In this document: positions 23,020 to 36,000 of the stretch, piece by piece
How the letters are laid out: the number at the start of each line of letters is the position of its first letter
Position numbering within the stretch: position 1 is the stretch's first letter
From: Pelecanus crispus
Lineage: Eukaryota > Chordata > Aves > Pelecaniformes > Pelecanidae
Length of the DNA: 64,000 nucleotides
NCBI RefSeq assembly: GCF_030463565.1
Contig: NC_134653.1
Location: forward strand, 28,705,150-28,769,149
Direction of reading: 5' to 3'
Translations under genes and position numbers: made by a program
The notes under the pieces: model-generated
What the model was told of the DNA's origin: nothing
Databases searched by the model: none
Seen by the model: the letters and a program-made list of their open reading frames with translations, nothing else

Positions 23020-23410
23020 CCGCAGAGCGGCGGAAGATCACCCGCTGCCTCTGTCCTGTGGGCCTGCTCGGAGCGGGTTAAAATGGCGACGGCCACCCTG
23101 TCCCTCGAAGGCAGCAGCTTCTGCGTGGCCCTGCCCGGCCGCCCAGGGGCTCCGGGGTGCCCGGCTGCGGGTGGGAGCCGGGGTCGCGGCCGCTGCCCCC
23201 GCAGCCGGGCCGGCGGGAGGCTGGGTGCCCTGCGGGGAGCCGGCGCCCCTCCCGCCGCCGCTCTGGGGTGACGGGGGTTCCCCACTCCCCGCAGCCCTTC
23301 TCCGCCTCCAGCACCGACCGGCTGCGGGTGGGAGACTCGCGGCGCTCGCTTCTTTGCGGGGAGCGCGGCGGCGGGGTCGCCCCGAGCCCCCCGGGGTGCC
23401 CCGGCGGGGC

Positions 23411-23468
23411 AGCTGCGGGGGAAGGACATTGGGGAGGGCAGGGGTTCATCCGGACAGCCCAGGCCATG
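23411..23468 (-). repeat. Right arm of a 58-bp inverted repeat
   Basis: Reverse complement of 22962-23019 at 57 of 58 positions. The spacer is 391 bp of GC-rich sequence in which the 16-base string CCGGCTGCGGGTGGGA also occurs twice as a direct repeat (near 23160 and 23320). Confidence 0.95.
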
Positions 23469-24340
23469 TCCCAGCAGCGGGCTCCCTCCAGGCTGGTCTC
23501 TCGGGACGTTTATGTGCATCCGTGGGTTTACAATTGAATAGAGAAGAGCCAGGGAAGGATGCCCTTGGATTTCAGGTCTATTTTAGGCAGAAATAATCGG
23601 AAATGTGTGAGTGAGTAGCCTGAGCAATACTTACTGAACAGTCTCTCCTTCTGCGTGTCTCCCCTCCCCCCCCAAATCTATTTTATTGTGTGCCCCCAAG
23701 TTAGTAAAAATATTTCGAGACGTCTACGTCGAGAAGTGGCTCTAGTCGATGTCCCCTTTGCACCGCCCCGAGCCTCCCCTCCCCGTCTCTGCTAGGGCCG
23801 GTGGACGTGATTTTCTGCGTCAGCCTTCCGCGGAGGGGAAGGCGGTGGTTTCGAGCACACCTTCCCCGACGGAAGGGGGGCCGCCCTCTCCATCCCTCTA
23901 GCCCGGTGGGAAAAGCTCCTCGGGCTTGGACGCCTTCCCCGTGGACAGAGCCGTGCGAACGGAGCGGCGGGGCTGACTGTCAGCGGGGTCCTTTCAGGAG
24001 CCACGAGCCGGAGACCCTCCGAAATCCCCACGCGATCCCTTTGCGGAGGTCGGTTTCGCTCGGCAGCAGCTGTCGGGCTCGGCCGGCTGCGGAGCACCGT
24101 CCCTCGCCGGGCACCGAGGATGAGCCCCCGCCGCCGAAACCCGTTCTCGGTGCCGGCGGCAGCGCGGCTCGGCGCTGCCCGTCCCGCTCGCCGGCCGCTC
24201 GGAGGCTCGCCGTGCCGTCGGGGCACCGGGAGCGGAGCGGAGGCGGGGGGCAGACCCCTCCCGGGGAGCACGGCTGCCCCGGGCAGGCACCGTCTCAGTT
24301 CTTGTGCCGGAGCGGCGAGGCGGGCTGTGGGCATTCACCC

Positions 24341-27300
24341 ACCTGCGAAGGGTTTTCCTGCGGTAGTGCCAAGAGCCGTTCAGCCGGTCGAGGCTTTAAA
24401 GAAGATCCTTTACCCCACTGGCTCCCTTATACAGGGAACAAACGGAAAACAGTTCGGCTTCACTCTTTAATTTAAATTATCTCCTGCTTTTTTTTTCTTT
24501 TTTTTTTGGTGCGAGCTGGTTTTTTTGGGGTGTTGTTGGTTCGTTTGTGGTTTGGGTTGGTTGTTGTTTTTTTTTTTTTTTTTTTTCTTGTAAACATTTA
24601 CCTTTCAGTAGGGGATGTCTGTGCATGAAGAGGGAAAGAAGGGGAAGAAGGAATCAATTCTGGTCAGAGAATTTGGCCAGATTCAACAGGAGGGTACCAA
24701 AACTACCCTTTGACTTGCTCCAAACGCCCTAAATGAATCACTTGGTGTTTGGGGGTAGGCAGTGAGGAATCCTTAGCTTTGCTGGTGCTTGGTGTCCGTA
24801 ACAGCTTGCATGTGAAGGTGTCCTCCATGCTTTTCCAGGGCTGTTGAGAGATCCCCTTTTCCTTCAGATCAGGAAGTCTTTCATTTTCTGCCTCTCTTGG
24901 AGCAGAGCCTCCCTTTTGTTTGAATTTTTCAAAATAATTTAGAGGTGTGTTAAAGGTGTAACTGCTATAAGAAGAAAACCAAGCAACAGAATTTTCTGCC
25001 GGTGGGCTGTGTAAAACCAGCTTGCTGTCACCCTAAACTTGTTCTGAAATATGATGGGGATTCACAGTGGAGGAACAAACCAGTTTGTCTTCTACCACTA
25101 TGTGATGGTGGCTTTTCGTACTCGGTGTAACTCCCTATTGATTTTAATTGGGCAAACTGCTCACAAAAATGTAGCGACTCCTGGCAAAGGGGTTGCTTCT
25201 CAGCAGATCAATGTTTCAGGGAGGCAGGGGTCTGCCGTTTCTTGTAGTAGTAGCAGGGTGACTCTTTAAAATATTTTACTTATTACACCCATGCAAAATG
25301 GTACATTCAGGTTTGCACTGCATGCCACAGCTTAGCGTTGTCACCTGATTGTGTGTCTAAGGAGGTTTAACAAGACCTAAGGAGGTTTACAAGACAAGGG
25401 CTCGCTCACCTCCCAGGTGAGTGAGTTTGCAGGATTTTTACTGAGTCGGTGTTTGATACTGAGCCCAGGCAGCGTACCTAGTTCTGTGCAGTGCCACAAA
25501 GACTATTTTGGTTTGCCCCAAGGAACTTCCATTCTCAATTAGCTGCCCACCTGCTGTTCTGCTAGCTCCTTATGGCAGAGATCTCTGCCTGTGGAGCTTC
25601 TGGTGACAACACACTAAAGAGAAGAGCACGGTTTTAAAGCTCTGATGCTTTGCGACTCTTCTTCCCATCTGTTCATTTCTGAGCAGAGGCACGGGTCCTT
25701 TGCAAGGATGCAAGGCTGCTAGATCCAGGCCTTGCCTAGGGAAGCTCGCCATTCCCAGGAAGGGTTTAGCTGGTGTCTCAGAAGTCGTGTACAGATTGAG
25801 TCAGGCTTCAGCTGAAAAGCTGGGTGGATAATGCCATTGTCAAGCCTCCAGTGGAGCAGTTTGGCCACCTGCTACTCCCTTTGGATGGGAACAGGATGCT
25901 TACTGGAAGGCTTATCAGGAAGGGAACATACTTTCAGGTATCCCATGTGAATGGGGTTCTCGAGAGGAGTTATCAGTGAATACCTTTTTCCTATTCAATT
26001 GCAGCCAGGATTTAGATTTTTTTTTTTTTAAATATGCCTCACCCTCTTTCTTTGCACTGTTTGTCATAATTGCCAGAACATATCCTGTGGTCAGTCTGTG
26101 CTGGGACAAATCCTGAGGACTAGATGTGGAGCAGTGGCAGGATATGGCCCTAAAAACCAGCAGTTTGTGCTTCCTGCAGGGAAGTGGCTATCTGCTGCAG
26201 CCCTTCTAGAGGCAGCATACACCCTCCACTGCCGTGGAGCGAGCACAGTGCTGACCAGCAGGTGTAGGGAAAAAAAAACCCTCTATTGTGCCTGGTTTTC
26301 AGTAAATATACTATGAGCTACCTAGTGGCATTAGGTTTAATCATAGGAGCTTCCCCCTCAAAGCTGTGGCTGGATTTATGTTGATCACTTTAAAACCAAT
26401 CTCACAGATATATTTAGTAGAAGAATGTGTAAACCCCCAACCCCTAAATGGTATTATGTAACCAATACAGTATTTAAGTGCCCCCTGTGTAAACTAACTG
26501 AAAAGCCTGCTGTTTGCCTTCTTTGCCTCTGTTGTGTATTGGTCAACCAAAGCTGAGCGCTTTGTTTGCTGTTCTGATTACTATTTTAAAAGGAAAGATC
26601 CATGGGATCATGTTATCCAGAAAGTGAAAAAGACTTAAACCCCACTCACTGGGCTTAGAGAGGGCTCTGGGGCTGAGTGAGACCCCTCTCGTGGGCTGCC
26701 CGGGGCGTGGATTGCCAAGGGAGCTTGTGCCGTTTGAAAGCGCATGCACATCGAGGATACAGCCCCGCACAATGTACTTTGTCCCTTTATTTTGGCATGT
26801 GTTGTGCAGCCGTTCTCGGTGGCCTCTGTCACCTGAGCCATAGGGTTCAGCTGAGCTCAGCAAAGATGAAGATGTGTTAGTGTAGGGTCAAGGAGATGGT
26901 GGAGCTAGTGGGCCAACTGCAAATGTGTTCCCGCTACTACATCTAGAGCTGGTATCAGGTGGAAATGAGAGGTGGATTTCCTCTAGCTTTGAACCAAGAG
27001 GAGTTTGTAGGCTTTCCCCCTAATTTACTGTTATTGATCTGCCATCAGCTCCTTGCCCAGTTAAATCCTTTATTCAAGGTGCTGGATCTTAGGGGCACAG
27101 TGGTTTCCCATTATTGTTATAATCTTCTGCCAAAGAGAGATTCCCCCTTCTCAGTAATGCACCAAAGTGGAAGTAATCGCTCTTTTTTCTTCTTGCATTT
27201 GTCCTTTCCTGTTTCATTCACCGATTGAAAAATGGCTAAAGAGCAGCCCCCATTTCACCTCCCCTTTTCCCTGATTGACTCAGCAGCTCCTGGGACAGAG

Positions 27301-28269
27301 AGAGGAAAGGGGCCTCGAGGTCACAACCTTCACAATCTTCAAAGCCCCTGCCGCTTCCAGCAGCTGTCACAGCTCTCACTGACCATATCCCCAGAAGGTC
27401 AGCAAAAAAATAAACACTGGGGCCCGACAGGTCCCCTTCTCATGCAAACTGGCCATTTCCCTCCCCAGCTCCCATTCCATGCATAGCTTACACATAGGAG
27501 ACCCCCTTGGATTTGCACAGAGCTATGCAAGAGCAAAATGCCACAGAAAATAAAAGCAGAAGGGCTTCCTGGGCAGGCAGGGTGGGAAAAAGAAAAGCAG
27601 CTTCCTCAGCTCTCCATGCCCACCCACAGGCTGCTGCAGCCATTTTGTGTGCGCAAAGCCTGAAGGTGAAGCTGGGGAGGGGGCTGACTTTTCCCTGGGA
27701 GAAGGACTGCAGGGAAGGATTCAGCTTTTATATCTGCTTGTGCATGTGAGAGACGGAAGAGAGAATCCAAAAGAAATAGGAAATGAAGCATAGACTGTAA
27801 AAGCCTTTTCATCGGGATTAGATTGCACCCCTCTCCTACAGCCAGCCTGCTTTCTGCACTCACCTTCCTCTGCAAAAAGTCATGATGAAGCAGAAACAGT
27901 GCCAGGGAGAAGCGCAGGTTCAAAAGGCCAGAGTGGAAAGGTCCTTCGCTAAAGGAAATACCCCTCCCCAACCCTCTTTTATAGAAGTATCCATTTCACC
28001 ATGGCCACTAATAATCAAAGGGCTATTTCCTGGCCTTCCCAGCACAGCTCCCAGATGCAGAGCGCCGTTCTCATCTCCATTATTGCAAGCCCTTCCCCTC
28101 CCGCCCCACACACTCGCATCCCTACCCATGCACCCCATTGCTGAACCCAGCACTGGGGCACGACTCGAGCCCCTTTTCCAGGCTCCACAGTGCAGGAAGA
28201 CGCTAGTTTTCCTATTAGCGTTTTCAACCTCTCCCCACAAAGACCAAAAGGGCCATTAGCGCACCGGAT
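24341..28269. other. Intergenic, no gene recognised
   Basis: Mostly unique-looking sequence with T-rich tracts near 24488-24590. A short tandem duplication of CTAAGGAGGTTTAACAAGAC occurs at 25357-25395 (20- and 19-bp copies). No exon was recognised on either strand. Confidence 0.5.
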
Positions 28270-28400
28270 CGCCGGACAAAAGCCCGTCGAGGGCGTTTTT
28301 TTTTTATCTGCCTACGGCCGCTGGGGAGGCGGGAGGGGCTGGTGACCTGCAAGAAAACCCACCAGGAAGAAAAGGCAGCGACAGGGGACGTGGCAGTCAC

Positions 28401-28410
28401 TTTATTTATT
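28401..28410 (-). terminator. Candidate polyadenylation signal of the pri-miRNA
   Basis: The minus strand reads AATAAATAAA about 320 bases downstream of the mir-130b hairpin, followed by G/T-containing sequence. It is the first strong signal I noticed after the last microRNA. Use is unproven. Confidence 0.4.
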
Positions 28411-28724
28411 TGGTGTCGGCCGGCTACAGGCGGAGGGGCGTCCTGCCCCCCGCCCCGCGGCCAGCCGTGGGGAGCGCGGCCGGGGCCGGCGGGGCGTGGA
28501 GCGGCGGGCCCGGGGCAGGGCGGTGCGCGGAGCCGCTCACCTTGCCCTGCCCCTGCGCGCACGCTCTCCGCCGCTGCGCGTTTAAACAAAGAAAGTTGCA
28601 CAACCCGAGCCCCCCACACCCCCCCCCCCGTTAAGGTGGCTCTCGGGGGGTGGGGGGGCGGCGGGACGTCCCGTCCCCGCACGCTGTCACCGGCTCGTCC
28701 CCGGCTCTCGCCGCTCCCCGGCGC

Positions 28725-28793
28725 ACTGACGCCCTTTCATTATTGCACTGCTCGCTGCGACCGTGACAGTAGTGCAACAGGGAAAGAGGGGCA
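28725..28793 (-). ncRNA. MIR130B: microRNA precursor mir-130b
   Basis: The 3p mature sequence is at 28729-28750 (minus strand): CAGUGCAAUAAUGAAAGGG followed by CGU. To my recollection this is identical to chicken miR-130b-3p. The 5p arm at 28768-28789 reads CUUUCCCUGUUGCACUACU and pairs with it around a 17-base loop, giving a full stem. The seed AGUGCAAU defines the miR-130/301/454 family, which represses many messenger RNAs through seed matches. It is the last member in transcript order, 1.26 kb downstream of mir-454, and lies within a CpG island, unlike the other three hairpins. Confidence 0.97.
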
Positions 28794-29985
28794 GCCCGCC
28801 CGGCGGTCCCAGCGCTGGCCCAGCAGCCGCGGCCGCCCCTCGGCCTGCAGCCCGGCCGCCGGGCTGGGGGCACGGAGGGAGAGCCCGGGGGTGGGGGCGG
28901 GCTCCTGGCTTTGTCCCCGAGCTGCTCGCCTCCCAGCCGGAACGATGCCGGGGGAGGGGGGGATCCAACCGCGGCAGGGTCAGCCGTACAACGGGGAGGC
29001 GGCGGGCACGGCCCCGCCGCAGGGCTCCGGGCCCGCCCCCGGGTCGGCGAGGCCGGGCCGGCCGCGGTGAGCGGCCGCGCCGCACAGGCCCCGCGCTGCC
29101 CGCGGAGCCGCTCGGAGAGCCCCGCGGCAGCGGCTGCTCCGCCGCGCCCTGCTCCGGCCCCCAGTCCCCTCCCACCACCCCTTTCCCTGGGCCCCTGAGG
29201 TCCCGCAAGGGACCGCGGGGACCACCTGAAATGGAAGGCAGGGCCACCCACTCGGCCTTCCCGGCTGCTGTCAGCCCCCAGCTGATCCCTCACAAAGCGG
29301 AGAGGAGCCCGACCCCCCCCCATCCCTGCTCCGTTCCCACGTACCTCAGAGACCGGCTCTCGGGAAGGGCCGGAGGCAGCGCCCAGCCCCGCTGCGCCGC
29401 CCGGCCCTGGAAGAGCCCCGGCCGGCGGGGCAAGGGCCCGGCCCGGCCGCGGAGCCCGGCGCTGTCGCTGGCGGCCGCGCTCGCCGGGCAGAGGCGTGAG
29501 CTTTGTGTCGAGGAGGTGGCCGGCACCGGCGCCTCGGCCTCTTTGTGCTGTGCGCGGCTTCGCACCGCGCTGGTTTTCGGGCTGGGATCAGGCACAGAAA
29601 CGGCAAGTGTGGCTACGTATCTCCTCCCATCCCTTGGTGGGTGTTTACATCGTTATGTAAAACAGGCACCCTTCGAACCTCTCAGGACTCATACTATTTT
29701 AAAATGGAGCCGTGATGGGTTTCTCCGGTTTCAATCACTGCTTGCGCGTTTTAAACACGAAGGCCGTTTTGAATCCTGTGTGATAGCATCAAAAATACGT
29801 CCATTACTCACAACCTGAGTCACCACAATAGCACGATTATTTGTCACAAATAACATCTCTGCACAATTACTTGCCTATCTAACAACACTCGGCATTTCAC
29901 AACTTTTCCCTTAACTCGATGGGCACATAGGATTATTTTTTTCCTGCTGTGGCTTTCTTCTCTCCGTGAAGAATAACCCTCAAAA

Positions 29986-30058
29986 GAAAAGACCCTATAA
30001 GCAATATTGCACTACTACCCTGATCACAAAAGCAGAGGCAATATTGATAGGGTCTCAT
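29986..30058 (-). ncRNA. MIR454: microRNA precursor mir-454
   Basis: The minus strand carries UAGUGCAAUAUUGCUUAUAG followed by GGU at 29992-30014, the miR-454-3p sequence. The complementary 5p arm at 30032-30053 reads ACCCUAUCAAUAUUGCCUCU and GC. The arms pair almost fully around a loop of about 17 bases. It belongs to the same seed family as its neighbours. In mammals miR-454 sits with miR-301a in the SKA2 gene on another chromosome, so its presence beside mir-130b is informative about cluster history. Confidence 0.96.
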
Positions 30059-33000
30059 CCTTAAGGTTAGGAAGCTGGATAATGTGTCTTGCAGCAGGTG
30101 ACTGGAGGGAGCTTCATTCCATGCCTGCAAATGGGGAAGGGGTAAAAAGTTAGAAAGCAGTGCACTGCCCTATGGATCACAGCACCGTGTGCTCCTGGGA
30201 AGGTGGGGATGCAGGAATGGCGTAAACCTCTGACCCCACAGGATCTGTGCATGGGCGCTACCCCTTTCTCCCAGGACATATTTAACTCCAGTGTGGATTT
30301 TATCCAGGTTTCTATACCTCCGTCCCCAGTTCTCACCTTCATCTTCTGTGTAAATTTCTCTCCTTTATTAGTAACCTCAGTCAATTAGCTGCCTAGCTGT
30401 TAGAGGCTGGGAAGTGCTATTGCTTTGATTAACTGATGGTTGTATTTTGAACCTCTTAGTAACAGGCATCAAGCCCTCAGAGAACTTCCTTTCTAGGGCT
30501 GTCCTACTTGGAGAGCCCAGTGTTTTAAAATATCCCTCCCTTCATTGGAAATCACGGGATTAAGTACACACCAAAAATTAGAAAGCGAAACAGGATCTCC
30601 AGGGCTGGCTCTCCAGCACTGACTTCACATTAATGCACACAGATTAAACAGTGTTTGGAGACGCACGTGTGTTTTGCCCTAGCTCGTTTTGTTTGGCTTT
30701 TTCCTCTCCTCTCCCCACTCCCCAGCACCTTTTCTGTCCTAGGCTGGAAGGCACAATCTTCAGCTGTGGCTGGCTTAGCGTTGAACACACCAACCGCCTC
30801 AGAAATGATTCCCAGGGAGGGGCTGAGACACCTCCAGCTTCAGGGCTGCTTTGCCAACTAGACTCTTCCTCTGCAATCTGGCTCCCAGTTAACCTGCCCC
30901 AGCGCATTTGTCACGTAGGAACACTTGAGAGTCCGGAGGAAGAGGAAGGAAACTTCATTCCCAGGCCATCCCCAACCAGGGTCATGGTTTTGACGCTTTA
31001 GGCTTCTCTTCCCTCAGCCTGCTTTCCAGTGGATTAAATAGGAGTGTAATGGAGAGACAATCCCCTAATTCATGGATTCCTGGCTAATTTATGCATGCCA
31101 CATTGATCTGGTCTTTGCCACTAGAGATCCCTGGCGTTTGGCACGCTGGTGTGAGGCAGCCCTGCATCCCCTTTGATGTTGCCTGACTTGCCAAAGCAGC
31201 TGAAAACCAAGGATATGCCAAAGAAAAGGGAACAGGGGAAGCTCCATTAATTGTTTGTTTTTTTAATGGACTGATAAACAAAATCTCCAATCTGCCCCAA
31301 CCCCTCCCTCTCCCCATCCTTTGTGATGCTTGTTGGAAACAAACAGGGATCTTTTTTCCACATTATTTATTTGTATTAACCTTTGCTCACACTATTTAAA
31401 AGGCCATGTTCACAGAGATTGCTGTAAGCGGCTCAGAATGAGTTTTATCAAACTTCTGTATGCTTGTTACCTCGGCAAAATCTCAGGTTTAAGCCTGCCA
31501 CTCTGCTCCTCAACAACTCCTGCAAGCTGGACATCCAGTTGGACTGAGAACATAGAAGAAGACGCAACTAGGCTCAGCCTTACCTTTCCATCTATTCCTG
31601 TCCAGTCTCTATTTTGTTTATTGTTTACCATGTCTTTTCCACTCTTCAGCCTCGATGTTATCTCAAACAAGACTTACACTTAACACACACAATTGAAATT
31701 CTCCAATGGCGCAAGAGACAAACCCACTGGCAAGTTTACAGTGGAAACGTACAATTCGCACATCAAATGACATTACTAATGCATCAGTAGTGGCGGGGGG
31801 AAGCATGATGTGACAATTTCTACACAACTTAAGAATTTCAGCAGTTGCAGAAGCTACAACTGGCAGGAGAGGGTGAGGGATGTAATTAGAAATGTCAGGC
31901 ACAAGTTAAGTTCTAAGCAAAGACAATTAAGTTACTTTATGTTTCTGGATCTGTGCTGAGAGCCTAGATGTGTCTCAAAAATTTCCTTATCTCCAAGTGG
32001 TGCACTGGCACAGGACTCCCCATGTCTTCCCCCCCCCCCCCTTTTTTTTAACAAGACAAGAAAAATAAGGACTGAATCAATCTCCAATAGTATTTCCCCA
32101 GTTTGCAAACAACATGCAAAGCCTGGGTTGTACTATGTCCTATAGCAGGGAGACTCTGGAATGTATATGGGGGTTATTTTAAAATAAACATTTAAACACG
32201 AGATTATGAAATGCATGCTATTTATACACCAGGAGGCTCAGCATCTCTAGATATGTTTAGAAACCTCTCTCGCCTTTAATCACAGTTATAGAAACTAAAT
32301 GGAAATGTCACCCAGACTAGTATGGAAATAACACTTTATATGTTGCTCAATAATGGAAGCTGCTTTTTTTTGGGGGGTGGCAGTGTGTGTGTGGGGGAAT
32401 GTGGAGTCATTGCTGTATGTTTAAGCCCCCCTTTTCTGATGTTAGCAGACAAATAGACTGAAGTGTCCTTACAATGAAGCTTTGGGATAAATAAAGGAGT
32501 GAGCTGACTCCCTGGAGCTCAGAGGCCTCTGCTCCTTGTGAGATCAGACCTTCTCTTCCCTGGTTTAGTTTAGGGAGCCATTTCCCCTTCCCTTTGTTGC
32601 TGTTTGTTTGTTTGTTTCTCTTGTGGTTAAAAGCGCCACTTTGGGCAAGCGGGTTTTTTAAATTTTCATCTCTGTTGCAACCTCACAGAATGTAGCAGGG
32701 CAACAAAGCTTCAGTCCAGCCTCGTTTCCCTGGTCACAGCCATTTCACTAGCCTGAGGAAAGGAGAGCATTTAAAATCCATCTTGCAATTAAATACATTA
32801 TATAGTCTACAATATATTTTCTGCAGCGGAATTGACACTATTACCAAAGGTCAGAGCAAACACTTTGGAAACAGCTGTAGCCTGAGAGTTGATTTAGAGT
32901 TTTCCATCCTATTTAATAATTTTATCATTGTTTTAAAACTGGGAAGTGTTGCCTTTTTAATTCTTTTTAAAAAAAAAAAAAAGAGAGAGAAAATTCTTAG

Positions 33001-36000
33001 CATTCCAGTCCTGGCTCCTTAAGTCTATCTAGCAAGTTTGTACAAATCTGTCCACAGAAAAAGGGGATTCTTGCTTCCATGCAAGAGTCAACCTGTCCAG
33101 GTGTGAGAGACTCCAGAGAGTAAGGGTTGATATTTCTCTCTGGAAACACCACCTTCCCAAGCGTGTTTCACCCACTGAGCTTGGGGATTCTGTCACCCAT
33201 AGCCACTTATCAATACATTCCCTATCTCCTGAAATCAGGAGGGATTACACTCCAGAACGTCCTGCCATTTGATTCTTGCTTATAATATTTAGTTTGTGGG
33301 TTTCAATAACCCTTTTCTCAGCAGCAACATTTCCTCGGCTGGCAGAAGCCAGATCTGCGTCAGTGAGCTCCATTAAAAGGAATGACAGAGCTCCTTAAAC
33401 AGCCTAGACTTTGTAACCCCACAATACGGCTTTTCTGCATGGTGTTTACCAGCGCTCTGCTGTCTGATGGAAAAAAAAAAAAAAGGACTTGTGGTACTAA
33501 ATGCAGGAGCAAAATAGGGCTAAATCCTATCACCTTGGAAGTGCCGATCCCACTTCTGGCCCTGCGTGTACAGCAGGGCAAGTGAAAGGTCTTGTAGTGG
33601 CCTTGGCTGGGGAAGGAGCACGTGGTAGGGCTGATCTCGGGGTCCCCCAAATAACTCTTCCCCCACGGCAGGGGACAGGCTCCCCTCATCGCTGCCCACA
33701 AACTGCCCATCCCCTTGCCTGCAGGGGTAGGGGGTGTGATTTCCCCACGGGGCCCCAAGTCTCCACGGCCAGGGCCAGGGGCACCACAAGAGGGGAAGCG
33801 GCACCTCCTGCCCCTGCCCAGCCGCCTCCCTTCCCCAAACCACCCAAGAGCGGCGAGAGCAGGAGCGACCTTAACACAGATCTAGCACTCAATGCAATGA
33901 CTCAAAAAGTCCCCCTGAAAAAAAAAAAAAAAAAAAAAAAAATCCCTCTGAAAACTTAAACCATCTGATTTCACTTTCCGCTCCAATTGGTTGTGTAGCC
34001 AGGGCGCAGGTCTGGCCTCCTCCACCACACTAATACCCTATGTGTGCTGCCTCCACAGAGGAGGGGTTCTTTTAACAAGTTTATGCAACAACAGGATGGA
34101 GGCTCTGCCGGAGCCCTTCCCCCCGCAGCCCGACCTGATTCCCCGCATTCCTCCCGCGCCCTCCCCCTCCGACCCAACTGGAGACAAACTCTGGCATCTC
34201 CACACACATGCAAATGGTTTCCCTTGCACAAATACAGACTCCTGAAGGGGCTTTTGCTTCCGAATCCCCCCCCTCTTTTTTTTTTTTTTTGCTTTCCTCC
34301 AGTGCTTGCTTTTTTTTTTTTTTTTTTTCTGTTACATTCCTCAGCCAGGCAGGGTTAAAAAAAAAAAAAGAGAGAGAGAGAGAGAAAGAGAGAGTGGGGA
34401 AGGGAGGGTTTGGAATGTGTAACCTCCATCCCAGGCCCAAATCTGCAGGGAACCCTGTCCTCGCCCCCTGCACCCCTGGGGCCTGCCTTCAGGAGGCCTC
34501 CGAAGGTGTCCCCTCGCCCTCTGCGAATGCGGAACGCTCCTGCCACCGCACAGGCCTGTCCCTGGATCACGCGCCTCAACCCCCCACACGCCCCGGGGAG
34601 GTTTTCAAGTGTGGCGACTATATTATTTTTAAAAGACATAACTTTATACATGAAAACAAGTATGCATCTATTCCCCCCGTGATTTCTCCACCTCCAGACA
34701 AGGCAGGCTCACACGTCTGAGAGGCCATCTTACAGCCCGGCACCAGCCCCACCAAGGCTTTCCCTGGCGCTTATTTCCACTCGCTGAACGGCTCCGCGAG
34801 CACGGGCACACAGGGAGCAAAGCGCTGCCCCGCACCAGGGCGGCTGCCAGCTCCTGGCTGGTCCACCCTCCCTCCCGTCCTCCTTGGCCAGGCGCAGCGA
34901 AGGGCCCCTCGTGCTTCCACTCTGGTCACTCTTGCGCTGCTATCGATGGCGGGGGGGGAACGCACCCCCCCCAGCAGAGCCCTTACCGATTTCACTCTCT
35001 CTTCCTTTAATTAACCAAAAATTAGGAGGAGGAGGAGGGGAAAGTGCCAAACCTAAACAGGCCTCCCCGTTCCTTTACACGCATAAAAATGGCAACCGTG
35101 CTACAATGCAGAGGGATGGATGAAAAGAAAGGCTCTAGAGAAAGGGAGCCATGCCGGCTCAGGTTACCTCCACTGAGGCCTGGGAGCCGAACCGCATCCA
35201 CCGCCAGCACCGTGCCTCCGGTTCGGGCACGGAGGCTTAGCCTTCTCCTCTGGGCGTGCAAGGGAGACAGGCTTCAGCTCCTCACCAGAAACAGAGGGTC
35301 TGAAAAGGTGTCTTTTGTTTGCTCCCTTGTTCATTGAAGAACTGGAGTGCATTATTGAGGATTCGGCTTCCCCTCATCCCTCTGAAATGGGACACGCAAC
35401 CCCCCCCTCAGGATGTGGTCCTCCATTTTCTGCCTCCCCATGGCTCGCTCACTAGCACACCCCGGCCTGGCTTGGGATGTGCAGTGCAATCTGAAAACGC
35501 TCCTTTACCTAGATTTGATTTCCAATATGACGGCTCTCCCCACCCCCACCCTTTGCTCCCAAGGTAACAGCTCAAGGCTTCAGGAAAAAAAAGAAAAAGA
35601 GAGAGAGAGGAAGGTCCCATCCCCCAGCCCTCCAAACCCCTTTCTTAGCAGCTGCAAGTGAAAATACCACATCTGCCTCCAACTACACGACGAGTGACAG
35701 TCACCAACATATTGTTATTTAAAGATCAATTCTGAATGCGATATTCCTGTTCCTAGGCCTTCATCATCCCTGCGTCTCTCAGACTCGCTCCACGTTGCTA
35801 TTGGGAAGTGCAGGGAAAGATTGTCTTTCAAAACCTATTGATTATTATTTAGGTACCTTCTACTCTTTTTTTTTTTTTTTTTTTAAATGAAAATGGAGGT
35901 ATCAATATTGCTTTAATCTTAACAGTAATTCCTCTAAAAGTGAAATACGATGGAACTTGAAAAAATACATCAATAGGAAGCAAAAATTAAATTGCCTGTG

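Larger units (their letters stand above)
21990..24340. promoter_or_regulatory. CpG island cluster
   Basis: Three CpG-dense blocks (about 22000-22460, 22900-23500 and 23740-24330), separated by AT-richer sequence. Long open frames on both strands are compositional. The middle block contains an inverted repeat. No coding exon or RNA gene was recognised. Confidence 0.5.
28270..29600. promoter_or_regulatory. CpG island enclosing mir-130b
   Basis: CpG-dense for about 1.3 kb with mir-130b inside it. The longest open frame of the window (351 codons, plus strand, 28763-29818) starts on the antisense of this hairpin and is low-complexity; I do not regard it as a gene. The island may provide a local promoter for mir-130b or mark an exon of the host RNA. 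Confidence 0.55.

Noticed and set aside
28763..29818. 351-codon plus-strand open frame, the longest in the window
   Set aside because: It begins on the antisense of the mir-130b hairpin and runs through a CpG island. The product is rich in P, A, R and G, has no recognisable domain, and stop codons are rare by composition alone.
35478..35492. CAGTGCAAT on the plus strand near the cluster
   Set aside because: Wrong strand relative to the cluster, no pairing arm, and the following bases do not match any family member.
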